From JAWOJF01 sp046481785 (GTDB lineage Bacteria; Bacteroidota; Ignavibacteria; Ignavibacteriales; Ignavibacteriaceae): 44,676 bases of DNA. Below the pieces are notes generated by a model. That model saw only the letters and a list, made by a program, of their open reading frames with translations, had not been told where the DNA came from and did not search any database. Position 1 is the stretch's first letter; every line of letters starts with the position of its first letter. The translations under genes were made by a program, and so were the position numbers. The stretch is from positions 1 to 44,676 of the forward strand of contig JAWOJF010000347.1 of NCBI GenBank assembly GCA_046481785.1, in the 5' to 3' direction. Shown in pieces: positions 7,615 through 15,778 of this stretch.

Positions 7615-7636
7615 GAATTTGATTTATCAAATTCTA
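7612..7636. repeat. REP-like palindrome downstream of RAYT, copy 2
   Basis: TAGGAATTTGAT (7612-7623), TT, then ATCAAATTCTA (7626-7636): copy 1 with a single C missing in the right arm. Same orientation as copy 1. The leading TAG is the RAYT stop codon. Confidence 0.88.
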
Positions 7637-7641
7637 ATTCA

Positions 7642-8064
7642 TTAAAACCTGTTCATTTTTCTTTTACTTCCGCAGTAAGTACATTCTTCTCTATGTACGC
7701 AAATAACATTACCGCAGTTGGGGCAGCTCCATCTGGTTTTTTCGTTTTTTACAAAAGTGCGTATGCCATGTTTTTTAATGTTTTCCAGGTTCTCAAGCAT
7801 ACTCATTCCGTATTTGGCTTTATAGCGTTTATCAAGGCCTTTAAGTCTTTGGCAGGGGCGTTTGCAGGAGTGGCAGAACTTTAAACCGCTTTCAGCAAGC
7901 AGGTTACAATTTCTAATAGTGCATCTTATACAACTTATATTATATTCATCTGTAAGATTTCTGCATCCCGGACATTTTTTTTTATCCCTTAGAAATGCGT
8001 AACAGGTGCCGCAGTTAATCCCGCATGGAGCTATTAATTCTGAAGTGAAAAATCCGGTTTTCAA
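7642..8064 (-). CDS. Cys-rich DUF3795-type zinc-binding protein
   Basis: A 140-residue protein with about 18 cysteines. The N-terminal part, ELIAPCGINCGTCYAFLRDK followed by KKCPGCRN and CIRCTIRNC, fits the DUF3795 pattern of a Cys-rich domain that binds zinc or an iron-sulfur cluster. The C-terminal part, WSCPNCGNVICVHREECTYC, is a zinc-ribbon-like module with two CxxC pairs. It has no signal peptide or membrane span. It converges with RAYT, whose palindrome ends 5 bp from this gene's stop. The function is unknown in general; a metal-binding or protein-interaction role is inferred from the cysteines only. Confidence 0.85.
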   Translation of the reverse strand: MKTGFFTSELIAPCGINCGTCYAFLRDKKKCPGCRNLTDEYNISCIRCTIRNCNLLAESGLKFCHSCKRPCQRLKGLDKRYKAKYGMSMLENLENIKKHGIRTFVKNEKTRWSCPNCGNVICVHREECTYCGSKRKMNRF

Positions 8065-8144
8065 TATTACCCTTAATACAATAATGAACTGAAGATTTGC
8101 ATAAAATTTAGGTGGTTATATACAATTTTGCAACAGTTTTCTTA

Positions 8145-8384
8145 TTACATATCTTTAATCCCCGTTTTGATATTAGTAATTTTAATTTTTGAAGTATCCA
8201 GGCATTTGCAGCATCCGTTAACAGCAGGGTAATATTCTTTTGCTTCATCCAATGCTTCGGAATCATTACTTAAATAGCCCATATAAATCCTGTTTTCCAC
8301 ATCAGGAAGGTTATTGCATCCCGATTTATGTATTATATGTTCACCATCATTTGATGGTTCTTTGCTTAAATAATAATGTTCCAT
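8145..8384 (-). CDS. Small conserved-looking Cys/His protein
   Basis: A 79-residue protein of unknown function. Its layout, HKSGCNNLPDVENRIYMGYL then AKEYYPAVNGCCKCLD, is a His-x3-Cys followed about 35 residues later by a CCxC cluster. This resembles small proteins with an Ada-like or zinc-binding fold that read HxxGC...LG...A...GCxxC. A single Zn site is a reasonable inference. The ATG at 8384 is the only good start. It is divergent from the isocitrate-type dehydrogenase gene and shares with it a 277-bp intergenic region that contains a long inverted repeat. Confidence 0.65.
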   Translation of the reverse strand: MEHYYLSKEPSNDGEHIIHKSGCNNLPDVENRIYMGYLSNDSEALDEAKEYYPAVNGCCKCLDTSKIKITNIKTGIKDM

Positions 8385-8425
8385 TATATACCCCGCATTG
8401 TATTTTATTATTGTTGATATATCAT

Positions 8426-8485
8426 ACGAATTTTCACTATAAAAGAAATCAGTATGATTACGGTTTTTTTATAGCGAAAAATCGT
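8426..8485. repeat. 22-bp inverted repeat with 16-bp spacer in a divergent intergenic region
   Basis: Left arm 8426-8447 and right arm 8464-8485 are complementary at 19 of 22 positions (ACGAATTTTCACTATAAAAG against the complement ACGATTTTTCGCTATAAAAA). It lies between two divergently transcribed genes. It could be an operator, a terminator-like hairpin or the trace of a small element. Confidence 0.6.
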
Positions 8486-8661
8486 AAAAAACTTACTTTT
8501 CTTCTTGTTAACGCTTTACATACGAATTTCTCTTTTATTTGTATATTTGTAGCCTAATTTTAACTGTATTTTTATAATCATAACCATAATCCTGCCCGGC
8601 TTATAACCAGGTATTATTACTGTTATGAGATTTACTATTATTAAACATACTGGAGAACTAT

Positions 8662-9687
8662 TTGAGTCACAGAATAACTCTAATTCCGGGAGATGGTATT
8701 GGTCCGGAAATAACTAAAGCAGCAATTAAGGTAATTGAGCATTCGGGAGTACAGATTGACTGGGAAGTAGTTGAAGCCGGTTTAACTGCGCTGGAAAAAT
8801 ATCACGATCCGCTGCCGCAGAATGTTATTGATGCAGTTGACCGTAATAAGGTAGCATTAAAAGGTCCGCTTACAACGCCCGTCGGTAAAGGATTCCGCAG
8901 TGTTAATGTGGCATTAAGAAAAGAATTTGAATTGTACGTTAATCAGCGTCCTGCTAAAACTTTTAAGGGTATAAAATCTCTTTATTTCGATCATATTGAT
9001 ATAATCATTTTCAGAGAAAATCTCGAGGAGTTTTATTCAGGCATTGAACATTATATAGACAGCAGCCGTTCTGCCGCAGAAACAATAGGCATAATTACCA
9101 AAAGAGGATCTGAAAGGATTATCCGTTATGCTTTTGAATATGCAAAAAAATATGGCAGAAAGAAGATAACACTTGTTCATAAAGCTAATATACTAAAGTT
9201 TACCGGCGGGCTCTTTCTTGATGTTGGAGTTGAAGTAGCTAAAGATTATCCGGAAATAAAATTTGATGATAAAATTGTTGATAATATGGCAATGCAGATG
9301 GTTATGAATCCATACCAGTTCGACTGTATAGTTACAACAAACCTTTTTGGTGATATTTTATCTGATCTTGCCTCCGGACTTGTTGGCGGCCTGGGGCTTG
9401 CACCCGGGGCAAATATAGGGGATGGTGTAGCAATCTTTGAAGCTGTTCATGGTTCTGCGCCGGATATAGCAGGGCAGGGAATAGCAAATCCTTCCGCTCT
9501 TATACTTGCCGCTGTAATGATGTTAAGACATATAGAAGAAACGGATGCCGCCGGAAGAATTGAAAAGGCTGTTGCTGCTGTAATTGAGGAAGAAAAATAT
9601 GTAACTAAAGATCTTAATAAGGAAAATTTTGTCACCACCTCAGAATTTGCCGACGCTGTTTGCAGGGAGCTTGATAAATCATCTTGA
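8662..9687 (+). CDS. NAD-dependent isocitrate/isopropylmalate dehydrogenase family protein
   Basis: Beta-decarboxylating dehydrogenase of 341 residues, most like the NAD-dependent isocitrate dehydrogenase of the TCA cycle. It opens SHRITLIPGDGIGPEITKAA. The substrate loop reads GKGFRSVNVALRKEFELYVN, where Ser and Asn before LRKxF are typical of isocitrate rather than isopropylmalate enzymes. Other signatures are IIIFRENLEEFYSGIEH, VHKANILKFTGGLF, the metal site FDCIVTTNLFGDILSDLASG and the NAD loop FEAVHGSAPDIAGQGIANP. The start is a TTG at 8662, set by TGGAG seven bases upstream and by the exact family N-terminus. The stop overlaps the next gene (TTGA). No leucine genes are nearby. 3-Isopropylmalate or tartrate use cannot be excluded. 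Confidence 0.88.
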   Translation: MSHRITLIPGDGIGPEITKAAIKVIEHSGVQIDWEVVEAGLTALEKYHDPLPQNVIDAVDRNKVALKGPLTTPVGKGFRSVNVALRKEFELYVNQRPAKTFKGIKSLYFDHIDIIIFRENLEEFYSGIEHYIDSSRSAAETIGIITKRGSERIIRYAFEYAKKYGRKKITLVHKANILKFTGGLFLDVGVEVAKDYPEIKFDDKIVDNMAMQMVMNPYQFDCIVTTNLFGDILSDLASGLVGGLGLAPGANIGDGVAIFEAVHGSAPDIAGQGIANPSALILAAVMMLRHIEETDAAGRIEKAVAAVIEEEKYVTKDLNKENFVTTSEFADAVCRELDKSS

Positions 9688-10865
9688 AAAGCAAAACTCC
9701 TTTAATTTTAATTTTTATCACTGTTTTTATTGACCTCTTAGGTTTTGGTATCCTTATACCAATTCTTCCCACGTTTGCTACCAAAGAGCTTAATGTAGAT
9801 GAAACTGCAATAGGAATTGCAATAGCTATATACTCTTTAACGCAGTTTTTCTTTAATCCAATATTTGGAAAATTATCCGATAAATACGGCAGGCGGCCTT
9901 TAATTATTGCAGGTCTTTTATTAAATGCAATAGGTTATGTAATATTTGCATTTACTCATACATTCTGGATGCTGCTTGTTTCAAGAATTGTTGCAGGTAT
10001 TGGCGGCAGTTCTATTGCTGTTGCCCAGGCTTATATAGCCGATGTAACAACAAAAGAAAACCGTTCAAAGGGAATGGGAATGATTGGGGCAGCATTCGGA
10101 CTCGGATTTGTTTTTGGCCCTTTATTCGGCGGTTATCTTGCTGAATATGGGTATACGGTTACTGGTTATGCCGCTGCTGCATTTTCTTTTCTTGCTTTTT
10201 TTCTTACACTCTTTTTTCTTCCCGAGACTAACCTTAACAGAAATAAAGAGATAAAAAGAAAAATGTTTGATATTGAAGCCGCAAAAAATATGTTCCGGCA
10301 GCATGATCTTGCTGTAATGGTTTTGTTATTTTTCATATTAACATTTTCAATGGCATGTATATATGGAACTTTTGCCCTGTTGGGGTATAAAGTTTATCAT
10401 TTCACCGATCTTGAAAATGGCTATATGTATGCGGTTGTTGGACTCTCTTCGGCAATAGTGCAGGGGGGACTTATGAATGTTATTTCAAAATTTTTTACAC
10501 AAAATAAGATAATTATTTTTGGCGCTTTATTTATGATGCTGGGCCTGGGATTAATGCCGTATGGCGGGAACATTTATGGCCTGGCTGTTATAATAGTGAT
10601 ATTATCAGTGGGCACCGGAACCCTTCAGCCAACTATTTTAAGTTTAATTTCTGAGGTTACCCCGGAAGCTCAGCAGGGAATTACTCTGGGGCTTAACCAG
10701 TCATTTTCTGCATTTGCTCGTGTATTGGGCCCGCTATGGGGTGGTTTTGCTTTTGAATATATGGGATATGAATATCCCTTTTTAACAGGTGCATTGTTTA
10801 CTTTTTCAATCATGATGATCGGAATTTTTTATTTGCCAAAGATTCTAAAAAAACGGCCTAACTAA
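9684..10865 (+). CDS. MFS transporter, TetA-like drug exporter family
   Basis: Twelve-helix inner-membrane transporter of the major facilitator superfamily, 393 residues. Helix 1 is LILIFITVFIDLLGFGILIP; the loop 2-3 motif A is GKLSDKYGRRPLIIAGLL; motif C-like AFGLGFVFGPLFGGYLAEYG is in helix 5, as in H+-coupled antiporters such as TetA-type tetracycline exporters. The substrate cannot be read from sequence. The TTG start at 9684 overlaps the preceding TGA stop, so the pair is translationally coupled. The stop overlaps the convergent M43 protease stop by four bases. Confidence 0.85.
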   Translation: MKSKTPLILIFITVFIDLLGFGILIPILPTFATKELNVDETAIGIAIAIYSLTQFFFNPIFGKLSDKYGRRPLIIAGLLLNAIGYVIFAFTHTFWMLLVSRIVAGIGGSSIAVAQAYIADVTTKENRSKGMGMIGAAFGLGFVFGPLFGGYLAEYGYTVTGYAAAAFSFLAFFLTLFFLPETNLNRNKEIKRKMFDIEAAKNMFRQHDLAVMVLLFFILTFSMACIYGTFALLGYKVYHFTDLENGYMYAVVGLSSAIVQGGLMNVISKFFTQNKIIIFGALFMMLGLGLMPYGGNIYGLAVIIVILSVGTGTLQPTILSLISEVTPEAQQGITLGLNQSFSAFARVLGPLWGGFAFEYMGYEYPFLTGALFTFSIMMIGIFYLPKILKKRPN

Positions 10866-11845
10866 TATAAGCTAAGAGTTAAACCTCTTTCCTTTTGGGA
10901 AAGTGGCAGAGGAGTTTTCAGTCCAGGCGATGAAAGTAATGTTTTTCTATAAGGACTATTTTCAAGAACGTAATGCATTCTTTCTGTTTGATCAATAGTA
11001 AAGATATTCATACATCTGTCAGGTGTAAAATCCATATAGTTCTCAATCATAGCCGGTTGACCGTTACAAGCTAATGGAGGCGGTGAAGGGCATCCAATGG
11101 TATTTCTTTTAACAGGGGGAGTATCATCGCAGTAATCATTTGTTTCACAATCCCCGCTTCCCCATAAATGAAGCAGCCCAAGATAATGTCCGGCTTCATG
11201 CGTTAAAGTCCTGCCGAGGTTATAATCCGCAGATTTATTTGATTCCCCAAAGTGATAAGAATTAATAATTATTCCTTCTGACATTTTTGGCTCGCCATCA
11301 AGAAGTAGTTCATGCCCGGGAAGATCAGTATCCGGCCCGGTAGCCTCACCTAATACTATATCAATTAAATCTTCTGGCAGCGGGTCAAGCCAGATATTAA
11401 TATATAACTCCGGATCCCAATAACCGTAGAAAGCAAAGTGATTAAATTTATCACCGTATAAAATGGGGTTTTCAACGGTATCTTTATTTACTCTAGTTAT
11501 ACCGTTTGTTGGTTGACCATCAGGAGAAGTTTTTGCCAGCATAAATTCAATTTTAGTATCAGTGCCATCCGGGTGGTCATTAAATCCCCCGGTTCCTTCT
11601 TTTCTTCTGAAATCTTCATTAAGGATCTCAATTTGTCTTTCAATTCTTTCCACTGAAAGATTATAACCTTCTCCTACCGGCTCACCATGATGGATAACAT
11701 GAACTACAACAGCAATCCTGTAAATACCGTCAGGTTCGGGTTCCGGATCAGTAATATTATCCTTACTGCAAGAGCCCGTAGCTATTAACAAAAGCAGAGT
11801 GATCCAGAGTTTAAAATGAACATAACTATTGGTTTTATTTTTCAT
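10862..11845 (-). CDS. M43 (pappalysin/cytophagalysin) zinc metalloprotease, lipoprotein
   Basis: A 327-residue secreted protease. The N-terminus is a lipoprotein-type signal, ending in LLLLIATGSC with the candidate lipid-modified Cys at residue 26, followed by an acidic Pro-rich linker. The catalytic zinc site is THEAGHYLGLLHLWG (HExxHxxGxxH, about residues 213-226). It is followed by the M43 pattern of paired cysteines (CETNDYCDDTPP) and the downstream Met-turn region ENYMDFTPDRCMNIFTIDQ. No C-terminal sorting domain is present. The last 20 residues (SPGLKTPLPLSQKERGL and on) match the translation of the palindromic repeat at 10870-10925, so the natural C-terminus appears to have been replaced or extended by repeat DNA. 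Likely role: hydrolysis of extracellular or surface proteins. Confidence 0.9.
   Translation of the reverse strand: MKNKTNSYVHFKLWITLLLLIATGSCSKDNITDPEPEPDGIYRIAVVVHVIHHGEPVGEGYNLSVERIERQIEILNEDFRRKEGTGGFNDHPDGTDTKIEFMLAKTSPDGQPTNGITRVNKDTVENPILYGDKFNHFAFYGYWDPELYINIWLDPLPEDLIDIVLGEATGPDTDLPGHELLLDGEPKMSEGIIINSYHFGESNKSADYNLGRTLTHEAGHYLGLLHLWGSGDCETNDYCDDTPPVKRNTIGCPSPPPLACNGQPAMIENYMDFTPDRCMNIFTIDQTERMHYVLENSPYRKTLLSSPGLKTPLPLSQKERGLTLSLY
10870..10925. repeat. Palindromic repeat copy at the M43 protease 3' end
   Basis: AACCTCTTTCCTTTTGGGAA followed by AGTGGCAGAGGAGTTTTCAG contains nested complements (CCTCT/AGAGG outside TTTCC/GGGAA). It belongs to the same repeat type as 2463-2512 and 12029-12064. 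It lies between two convergent genes and codes for the last residues of the protease. Confidence 0.55.
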
Positions 11846-12007
11846 TTAGAATAATGGGGTTTTGAAAGAATATGAGTTTCAGAGATAAATTAATTTAAAT
11901 TACAAAAAAATCAAAATTCGTCATATTTTCTCCACTAAAAACGATGTTTGGATACGGATACTTATTGATGGATTTTTTGTTAGAATATTTTACCTTAACT
12001 TTGTATT

Positions 12008-13018
12008 ATGAACAATGATAATAAAACTTACTTCCCTTTGGGGAAAGCCGGCGAAGGGCTGAAGCTTGTTCTTCTTGCACCAATGGAGGATATTACCGAT
12101 ATATCTTTCCGTTTGATATGCAGGGAACTTGGCGCTGATGTGGTATACACAGAGTTTGTGAATTCGGAAGGGTTAATACGTTCTTCCGAAAAAACCCACC
12201 GGAAATTAAAAATTTTTGAAGAAGAGCGGCCTGTTGGTATTCAGATTTACGGTAATAATATTGAATCTATGGTTGGTGCCGCAAAAATTGCGGAAGCCGA
12301 GCAGCCCGATTTAATTGATATAAATGCCGGATGCTGGGTGAAAAATGTGGTTGGCTGTGGTGCTGGAGCTGGGCTTTTAAAAGATCCCGTTTATATGCAG
12401 CAGCTTGTTAAAGCGGTTGTTGATTCTGTTTCTTTGCCGGTAACTGTTAAAACCAGGCTGGGGTGGGACCAAAACAGCATATACATTCTTGATGTTGCCA
12501 AAAGAATGGAGGATGCAGGTGCAAAAGCTTTAACTATTCATTGCAGAACAAGAGCTATGGGGCATAAAGGTGATGCCGACTGGGCATGGATTCCTAGAAT
12601 TAAAGAAGTTGTAAATATACCGGTTGTGCTTAATGGAAATGTTTTAACTACTGCTGATGTTAAAAAAGCTTTTGATGAAACTTCTGCCGACGGTGTAATG
12701 ATTGCACGCGGTGCTATTGGTAATCCATGGATATTTAAAGAAGCTAAAGAACTTTTATCTACCGGATCTGTTTCTACAGTAATTGATGAAGATATGAGAA
12801 TAAAAACCACTCTTCGCCATCTTGAACTTGCTATAAAAATTAAAGGGGAAAAGCGTGCAGTTCTTGAACACAGGAAGTTCTATACCGGTTATCTTAAGGG
12901 GCTGTATAATGTTTCTGAGATCAGAGCCAGGTTGATGGTTCCTGTTGTATATAATGAAGTTGAAGATATTTTATTAACCTATCTGGAATATCTAAAATCA
13001 TTTAAGATGGCTGTCTAA
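12008..13018 (+). CDS. dus: tRNA-dihydrouridine synthase
   Basis: FMN enzyme of 336 residues that reduces uridine to dihydrouridine in the tRNA D-loop. The family opening LAPMEDITDISFRLICRELG is at residues 24-44, and TEFVNSEGL, RPVGIQIYG, TVKTRLGWD, ALTIHCRTRAMGHKG and DGVMIARGAIGNPWIFKE follow. The catalytic loop reads DINAGCWVKNVVG: the catalytic Cys is kept but the usual Pro after it (GCP) is Trp. The first 20 residues are odd; FPLGKAGEGLK is the translation of a palindromic repeat, and the enzyme proper begins right after it. DusB-like by overall pattern. Confidence 0.92.
   Translation: MNNDNKTYFPLGKAGEGLKLVLLAPMEDITDISFRLICRELGADVVYTEFVNSEGLIRSSEKTHRKLKIFEEERPVGIQIYGNNIESMVGAAKIAEAEQPDLIDINAGCWVKNVVGCGAGAGLLKDPVYMQQLVKAVVDSVSLPVTVKTRLGWDQNSIYILDVAKRMEDAGAKALTIHCRTRAMGHKGDADWAWIPRIKEVVNIPVVLNGNVLTTADVKKAFDETSADGVMIARGAIGNPWIFKEAKELLSTGSVSTVIDEDMRIKTTLRHLELAIKIKGEKRAVLEHRKFYTGYLKGLYNVSEIRARLMVPVVYNEVEDILLTYLEYLKSFKMAV
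12029..12064. repeat. Palindromic repeat inside the 5' end of dus
   Basis: TACTTCCCTTTGGGGAAAGC followed by CGGCGAAGGGCTGAAG carries the same CCCTTTGGGG / GAAGGG layout as the copies at 2463 and 10870. It is in frame within dus and encodes about 12 N-terminal residues outside the enzyme's conserved region. Confidence 0.5.
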
Positions 13019-13097
13019 ACCATTAAACTTGTATTCATTTTACTTCTCAGATAAATTGTTTTATTCAACAAAATTGCTTACGGCAATTGATATCTTG

Positions 13098-13126
13098 TTG
13101 ACCTTCGCTAAAAAATACCTTATTAT
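13098..13126 (+). promoter_or_regulatory. Candidate promoter of the TonB receptor operon
   Basis: TTGACC (13098-13103) and TATTAT (13121-13126) are spaced by 17 bp. The predicted transcript would carry a leader of about 115 nt with a short GC-rich hairpin, TTCCC/GGGAA, at 13158-13173. The rest of the 231-bp gap 13019-13249 shows nothing. Confidence 0.5.
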
Positions 13127-13249
13127 ATACAAATAAAGCTAATCAGTTATAAAATTGTTCCCGGGGGCGGGAAACTGAGAATCTATTTCTTTGTTAATTT
13201 GGTTTGTTTCAAATTCAGGTTGCTTCTTACAGCTTATGGAGGATTGTAA

Positions 13250-15166
13250 ATGCTGTTATTAAGAATGTATACCATACGGTTGATCCTGATTTTAGTTTAT
13301 ATTACCAGCACGGTTATTACTGCTCAAATTACTGATAAAGACTCCCTTTCTATCTCAGTACTTAAAACTCAAAGTCTTGAAGAATTAATGGATATTGATC
13401 TCTCTATTATTTCCAAAAAACCGGAATCATGGGTGGAGACCCCGGCATCTGTTTATGTAATAACAGGAGATGAAATACTCCGTTCAGGTGCAGTTAATCT
13501 TCCGGAGGCGCTCAGGCTTTCCCCAAAATTACGTGTGGCAAAGATTAATTCACATGGCTGGATTATTACTGCACGGGGATTCAGTAATATTTTTGCTAAT
13601 AAACTATTGGTAATGATAGATGGCCGTTCTGTATACACACCACTGTTTGCCGGAGTTTTATGGGATGTTCAGAGTGTATTTCTTGAGGATCTGGAACGTG
13701 TTGAGATCACCACCGGACCCGGCGGTACTTTATGGGGCTCAAATGCTGTTAACGGAGTAATAAATGTTATTACAAAGGATGCAAAACAAACAGAGGGCCT
13801 ATATGCTTCAGCAGCCGGCGGAACATTTTTGCAGGATTGGGTTTCTTTAAGGTATGGCAGTAGTATAGGCGAAGATATTTCTTTCCGTGTTTATGCTCAG
13901 CATTATGATCACAATAATACATTTCTTAGTAATGGCGGTGATAATGCCGATCAATGGGGAATTACTCATAGCGGTTTCCGTTTAGACTGGGTTCCGCGCG
14001 AAAATAATTCATTAACATTGCAGGGTGATTTATATTCCGGAATTCAAAACTCATTTCCATCTGATTCAAAATACAACGGCCAGTATATACTTGCACGATG
14101 GAACTATGATTTCTCCTCCTCATCCGGTATAACTACACACATCTATGCAGACCGTACCTGGCGTAAGGATATTCCCAGTACTTTAACTGATGAGCTTTTA
14201 ACATATGATTTTGATTTTCAGCATCATTTCAGGTTGAGCAGATCCCATAATATTGTTTGGGGTATTGGCTACAGGGTAATGGAAAATAAAATATTAAACA
14301 GCACGCAGAGCCTCGGATTTCTGCCTCAGAAAAGAGATATGCATCTGTATAGCGGCTTTCTACAAGATGAAATTACACTTTCCGATAGGATAAAATTTAC
14401 TTTGGGCTCTAAAGTAGAGCATAACATTTTTACCGGTTATGAATTTCAGCCGGGCATACGCATTCTTTTTATACCGGGTGATCTTAATGCAATATGGGCT
14501 TCATTAACAAGGGCTGTTCGCTCACCCAGCAGAATTGATGTTGATTATCATATACCTGCATATTCTCTTCCGCCAGATCTGCCAAGTGTTGCAGGCGGAC
14601 CCGAATTTAAATCGGAAAGTTTACTCGCTTACGAATTGGGTTATCGTATTATGCCATTAAATGAATTATCTGTTGATTTTTCATTATTTTATAACAGCTA
14701 TTTTGATCTTTATAGTGTAGAACCTTTACCCGGAACAATGACGTATCAGATCCAAAATGGGAGTGAAGGGGAATCATGGGGTGCAGAATTATCATTGTCA
14801 TGCCAATTATTTGATTGGTGGTGGCTAAGAACTGGTTATAATTATTTTAGTATCAAACTGGGTAATAAACCCGGGCATAGTTTTAATACTTCTATACTTG
14901 CAAATGATCCCGAAAATCAGTTTATGCTGCATTCAATGATTAATCTTATTCCGAAAGTACATGTGGATATTTTACTGCGCTATACCAGTTCTCTTCCTGA
15001 GCCGCATACTCCTGCTTTTTTTTTGCTTGATTCAAGAGTGGCATGGGTGCTGGAAAACTGGGAGATATCCGTTGTGGGGCAAAATTTAATAAATAACCGG
15101 CACGTTGAGTATGGTAACCTTGAAATTCCCCGTGGTGTTTTTGGGAAAATATCTTTTTCGCTTTAA
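13250..15166 (+). CDS. TonB-dependent outer-membrane receptor
   Basis: A 638-residue outer-membrane protein with an N-terminal signal sequence (residues 1-24). The plug domain is at about 55-165, with ETPASVYVITGDEILRSGAV, LRLSPKLRVAKINSHGWIIT, ARGFSNIFANKLLVMIDGRS and RVEITTGPGGTLWGSNAVNG followed by VINVITK. The remainder is beta-barrel, ending in GKISFSL. The length fits small siderophore, cobalamin or unknown-ligand receptors. No carboxypeptidase-like N-terminal extension of the SusC type is present. It is followed after 5 bp by a YfiR-like gene and then a histidine kinase, an arrangement that suggests a sensing rather than a purely nutritional role. The substrate is not predictable. Confidence 0.92.
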   Translation: MLLLRMYTIRLILILVYITSTVITAQITDKDSLSISVLKTQSLEELMDIDLSIISKKPESWVETPASVYVITGDEILRSGAVNLPEALRLSPKLRVAKINSHGWIITARGFSNIFANKLLVMIDGRSVYTPLFAGVLWDVQSVFLEDLERVEITTGPGGTLWGSNAVNGVINVITKDAKQTEGLYASAAGGTFLQDWVSLRYGSSIGEDISFRVYAQHYDHNNTFLSNGGDNADQWGITHSGFRLDWVPRENNSLTLQGDLYSGIQNSFPSDSKYNGQYILARWNYDFSSSSGITTHIYADRTWRKDIPSTLTDELLTYDFDFQHHFRLSRSHNIVWGIGYRVMENKILNSTQSLGFLPQKRDMHLYSGFLQDEITLSDRIKFTLGSKVEHNIFTGYEFQPGIRILFIPGDLNAIWASLTRAVRSPSRIDVDYHIPAYSLPPDLPSVAGGPEFKSESLLAYELGYRIMPLNELSVDFSLFYNSYFDLYSVEPLPGTMTYQIQNGSEGESWGAELSLSCQLFDWWWLRTGYNYFSIKLGNKPGHSFNTSILANDPENQFMLHSMINLIPKVHVDILLRYTSSLPEPHTPAFFLLDSRVAWVLENWEISVVGQNLINNRHVEYGNLEIPRGVFGKISFSL

Positions 15167-15171
15167 TAATT

Positions 15172-15771
15172 ATGTATGAATATTTTGATTTTGAAAAAAT
15201 CTTGAATACAAATTTAGTTAAGAGGTTTGTCTGTAGAATCTGCTTAATATTTCTTCTGGCAAACTTATTTATTTCCGGTTTTTCTATATCCTATCCACAG
15301 TCACAGGAAGATGTGGCATATAAACTTAAAGCAGTATTTATATTAAATTTTCTCCGTTTCATAGAATGGCCCCAATCATCATTTCAAAACGAACATTCGC
15401 CAATTACACTTGCAATTATTGGTAAAGATCCTTTTGGAAAGATTCTTGATGAGACAATACAAAATGAAAAGGTTAACAACCATCCTGTTATAATCCGGCG
15501 TAATGTATCTGTAAGTGATGCGGGCAAATTTCATGTACTCTATATAAGTGAATCTGAAAAGAGAAATGTAAATGAAATAATAAAGAAAGTAGAGAACACC
15601 CCGGCTTTAACTATTAGTGACATAGATGGCTTTGGAGAAAATGGGGGCATTATAACTTTTTTTATTGAAGATAATAAAATCCGGTTTATGATAAATATTC
15701 AGTCACTGAAGCAGGCAGAACTTAAAGCAAGCTCCAAGCTGCTGCGCCTGGCAAAAATTATTAATCCTTAA
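15172..15771 (+). CDS. YfiR/DUF4154-type periplasmic protein
   Basis: A 199-residue exported protein of the YfiR (DUF4154) family, whose Pseudomonas member is a periplasmic inhibitor of the membrane diguanylate cyclase YfiN. A signal sequence spans about residues 20-42. The family signature YKLKAVFILNFLRFIEWPQS is at residues 51-70. Further family-like segments are ITLAIIGKDPFGKILDE, VLYISESEKRNVNEI, TLTISDIDGFG-like text near 145, and the C-terminal IRFMINIQSLKQAELKASSK followed by LLRLAKI. It lies 5 bp after the TonB receptor and 7 bp before a kinase that has a YfiN-like sensor region, so the natural partner here is the kinase. Confidence 0.88.
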   Translation: MYEYFDFEKILNTNLVKRFVCRICLIFLLANLFISGFSISYPQSQEDVAYKLKAVFILNFLRFIEWPQSSFQNEHSPITLAIIGKDPFGKILDETIQNEKVNNHPVIIRRNVSVSDAGKFHVLYISESEKRNVNEIIKKVENTPALTISDIDGFGENGGIITFFIEDNKIRFMINIQSLKQAELKASSKLLRLAKIINP

Positions 15772-15778
15772 AAACGTA

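Noticed and set aside
8662..9687. 3-Isopropylmalate dehydrogenase leuB
   Set aside because: The substrate loop has the Ser-Asn-LRKxF pattern of isocitrate enzymes and no leu genes are adjacent. Kept as a family-level call because this is not decisive.
13155..13185. TPP-riboswitch-like ACTGAGA after a GC-rich hairpin
   Set aside because: The second conserved segment (AACCTGAT and following) is missing, and the downstream genes have no thiamine link.
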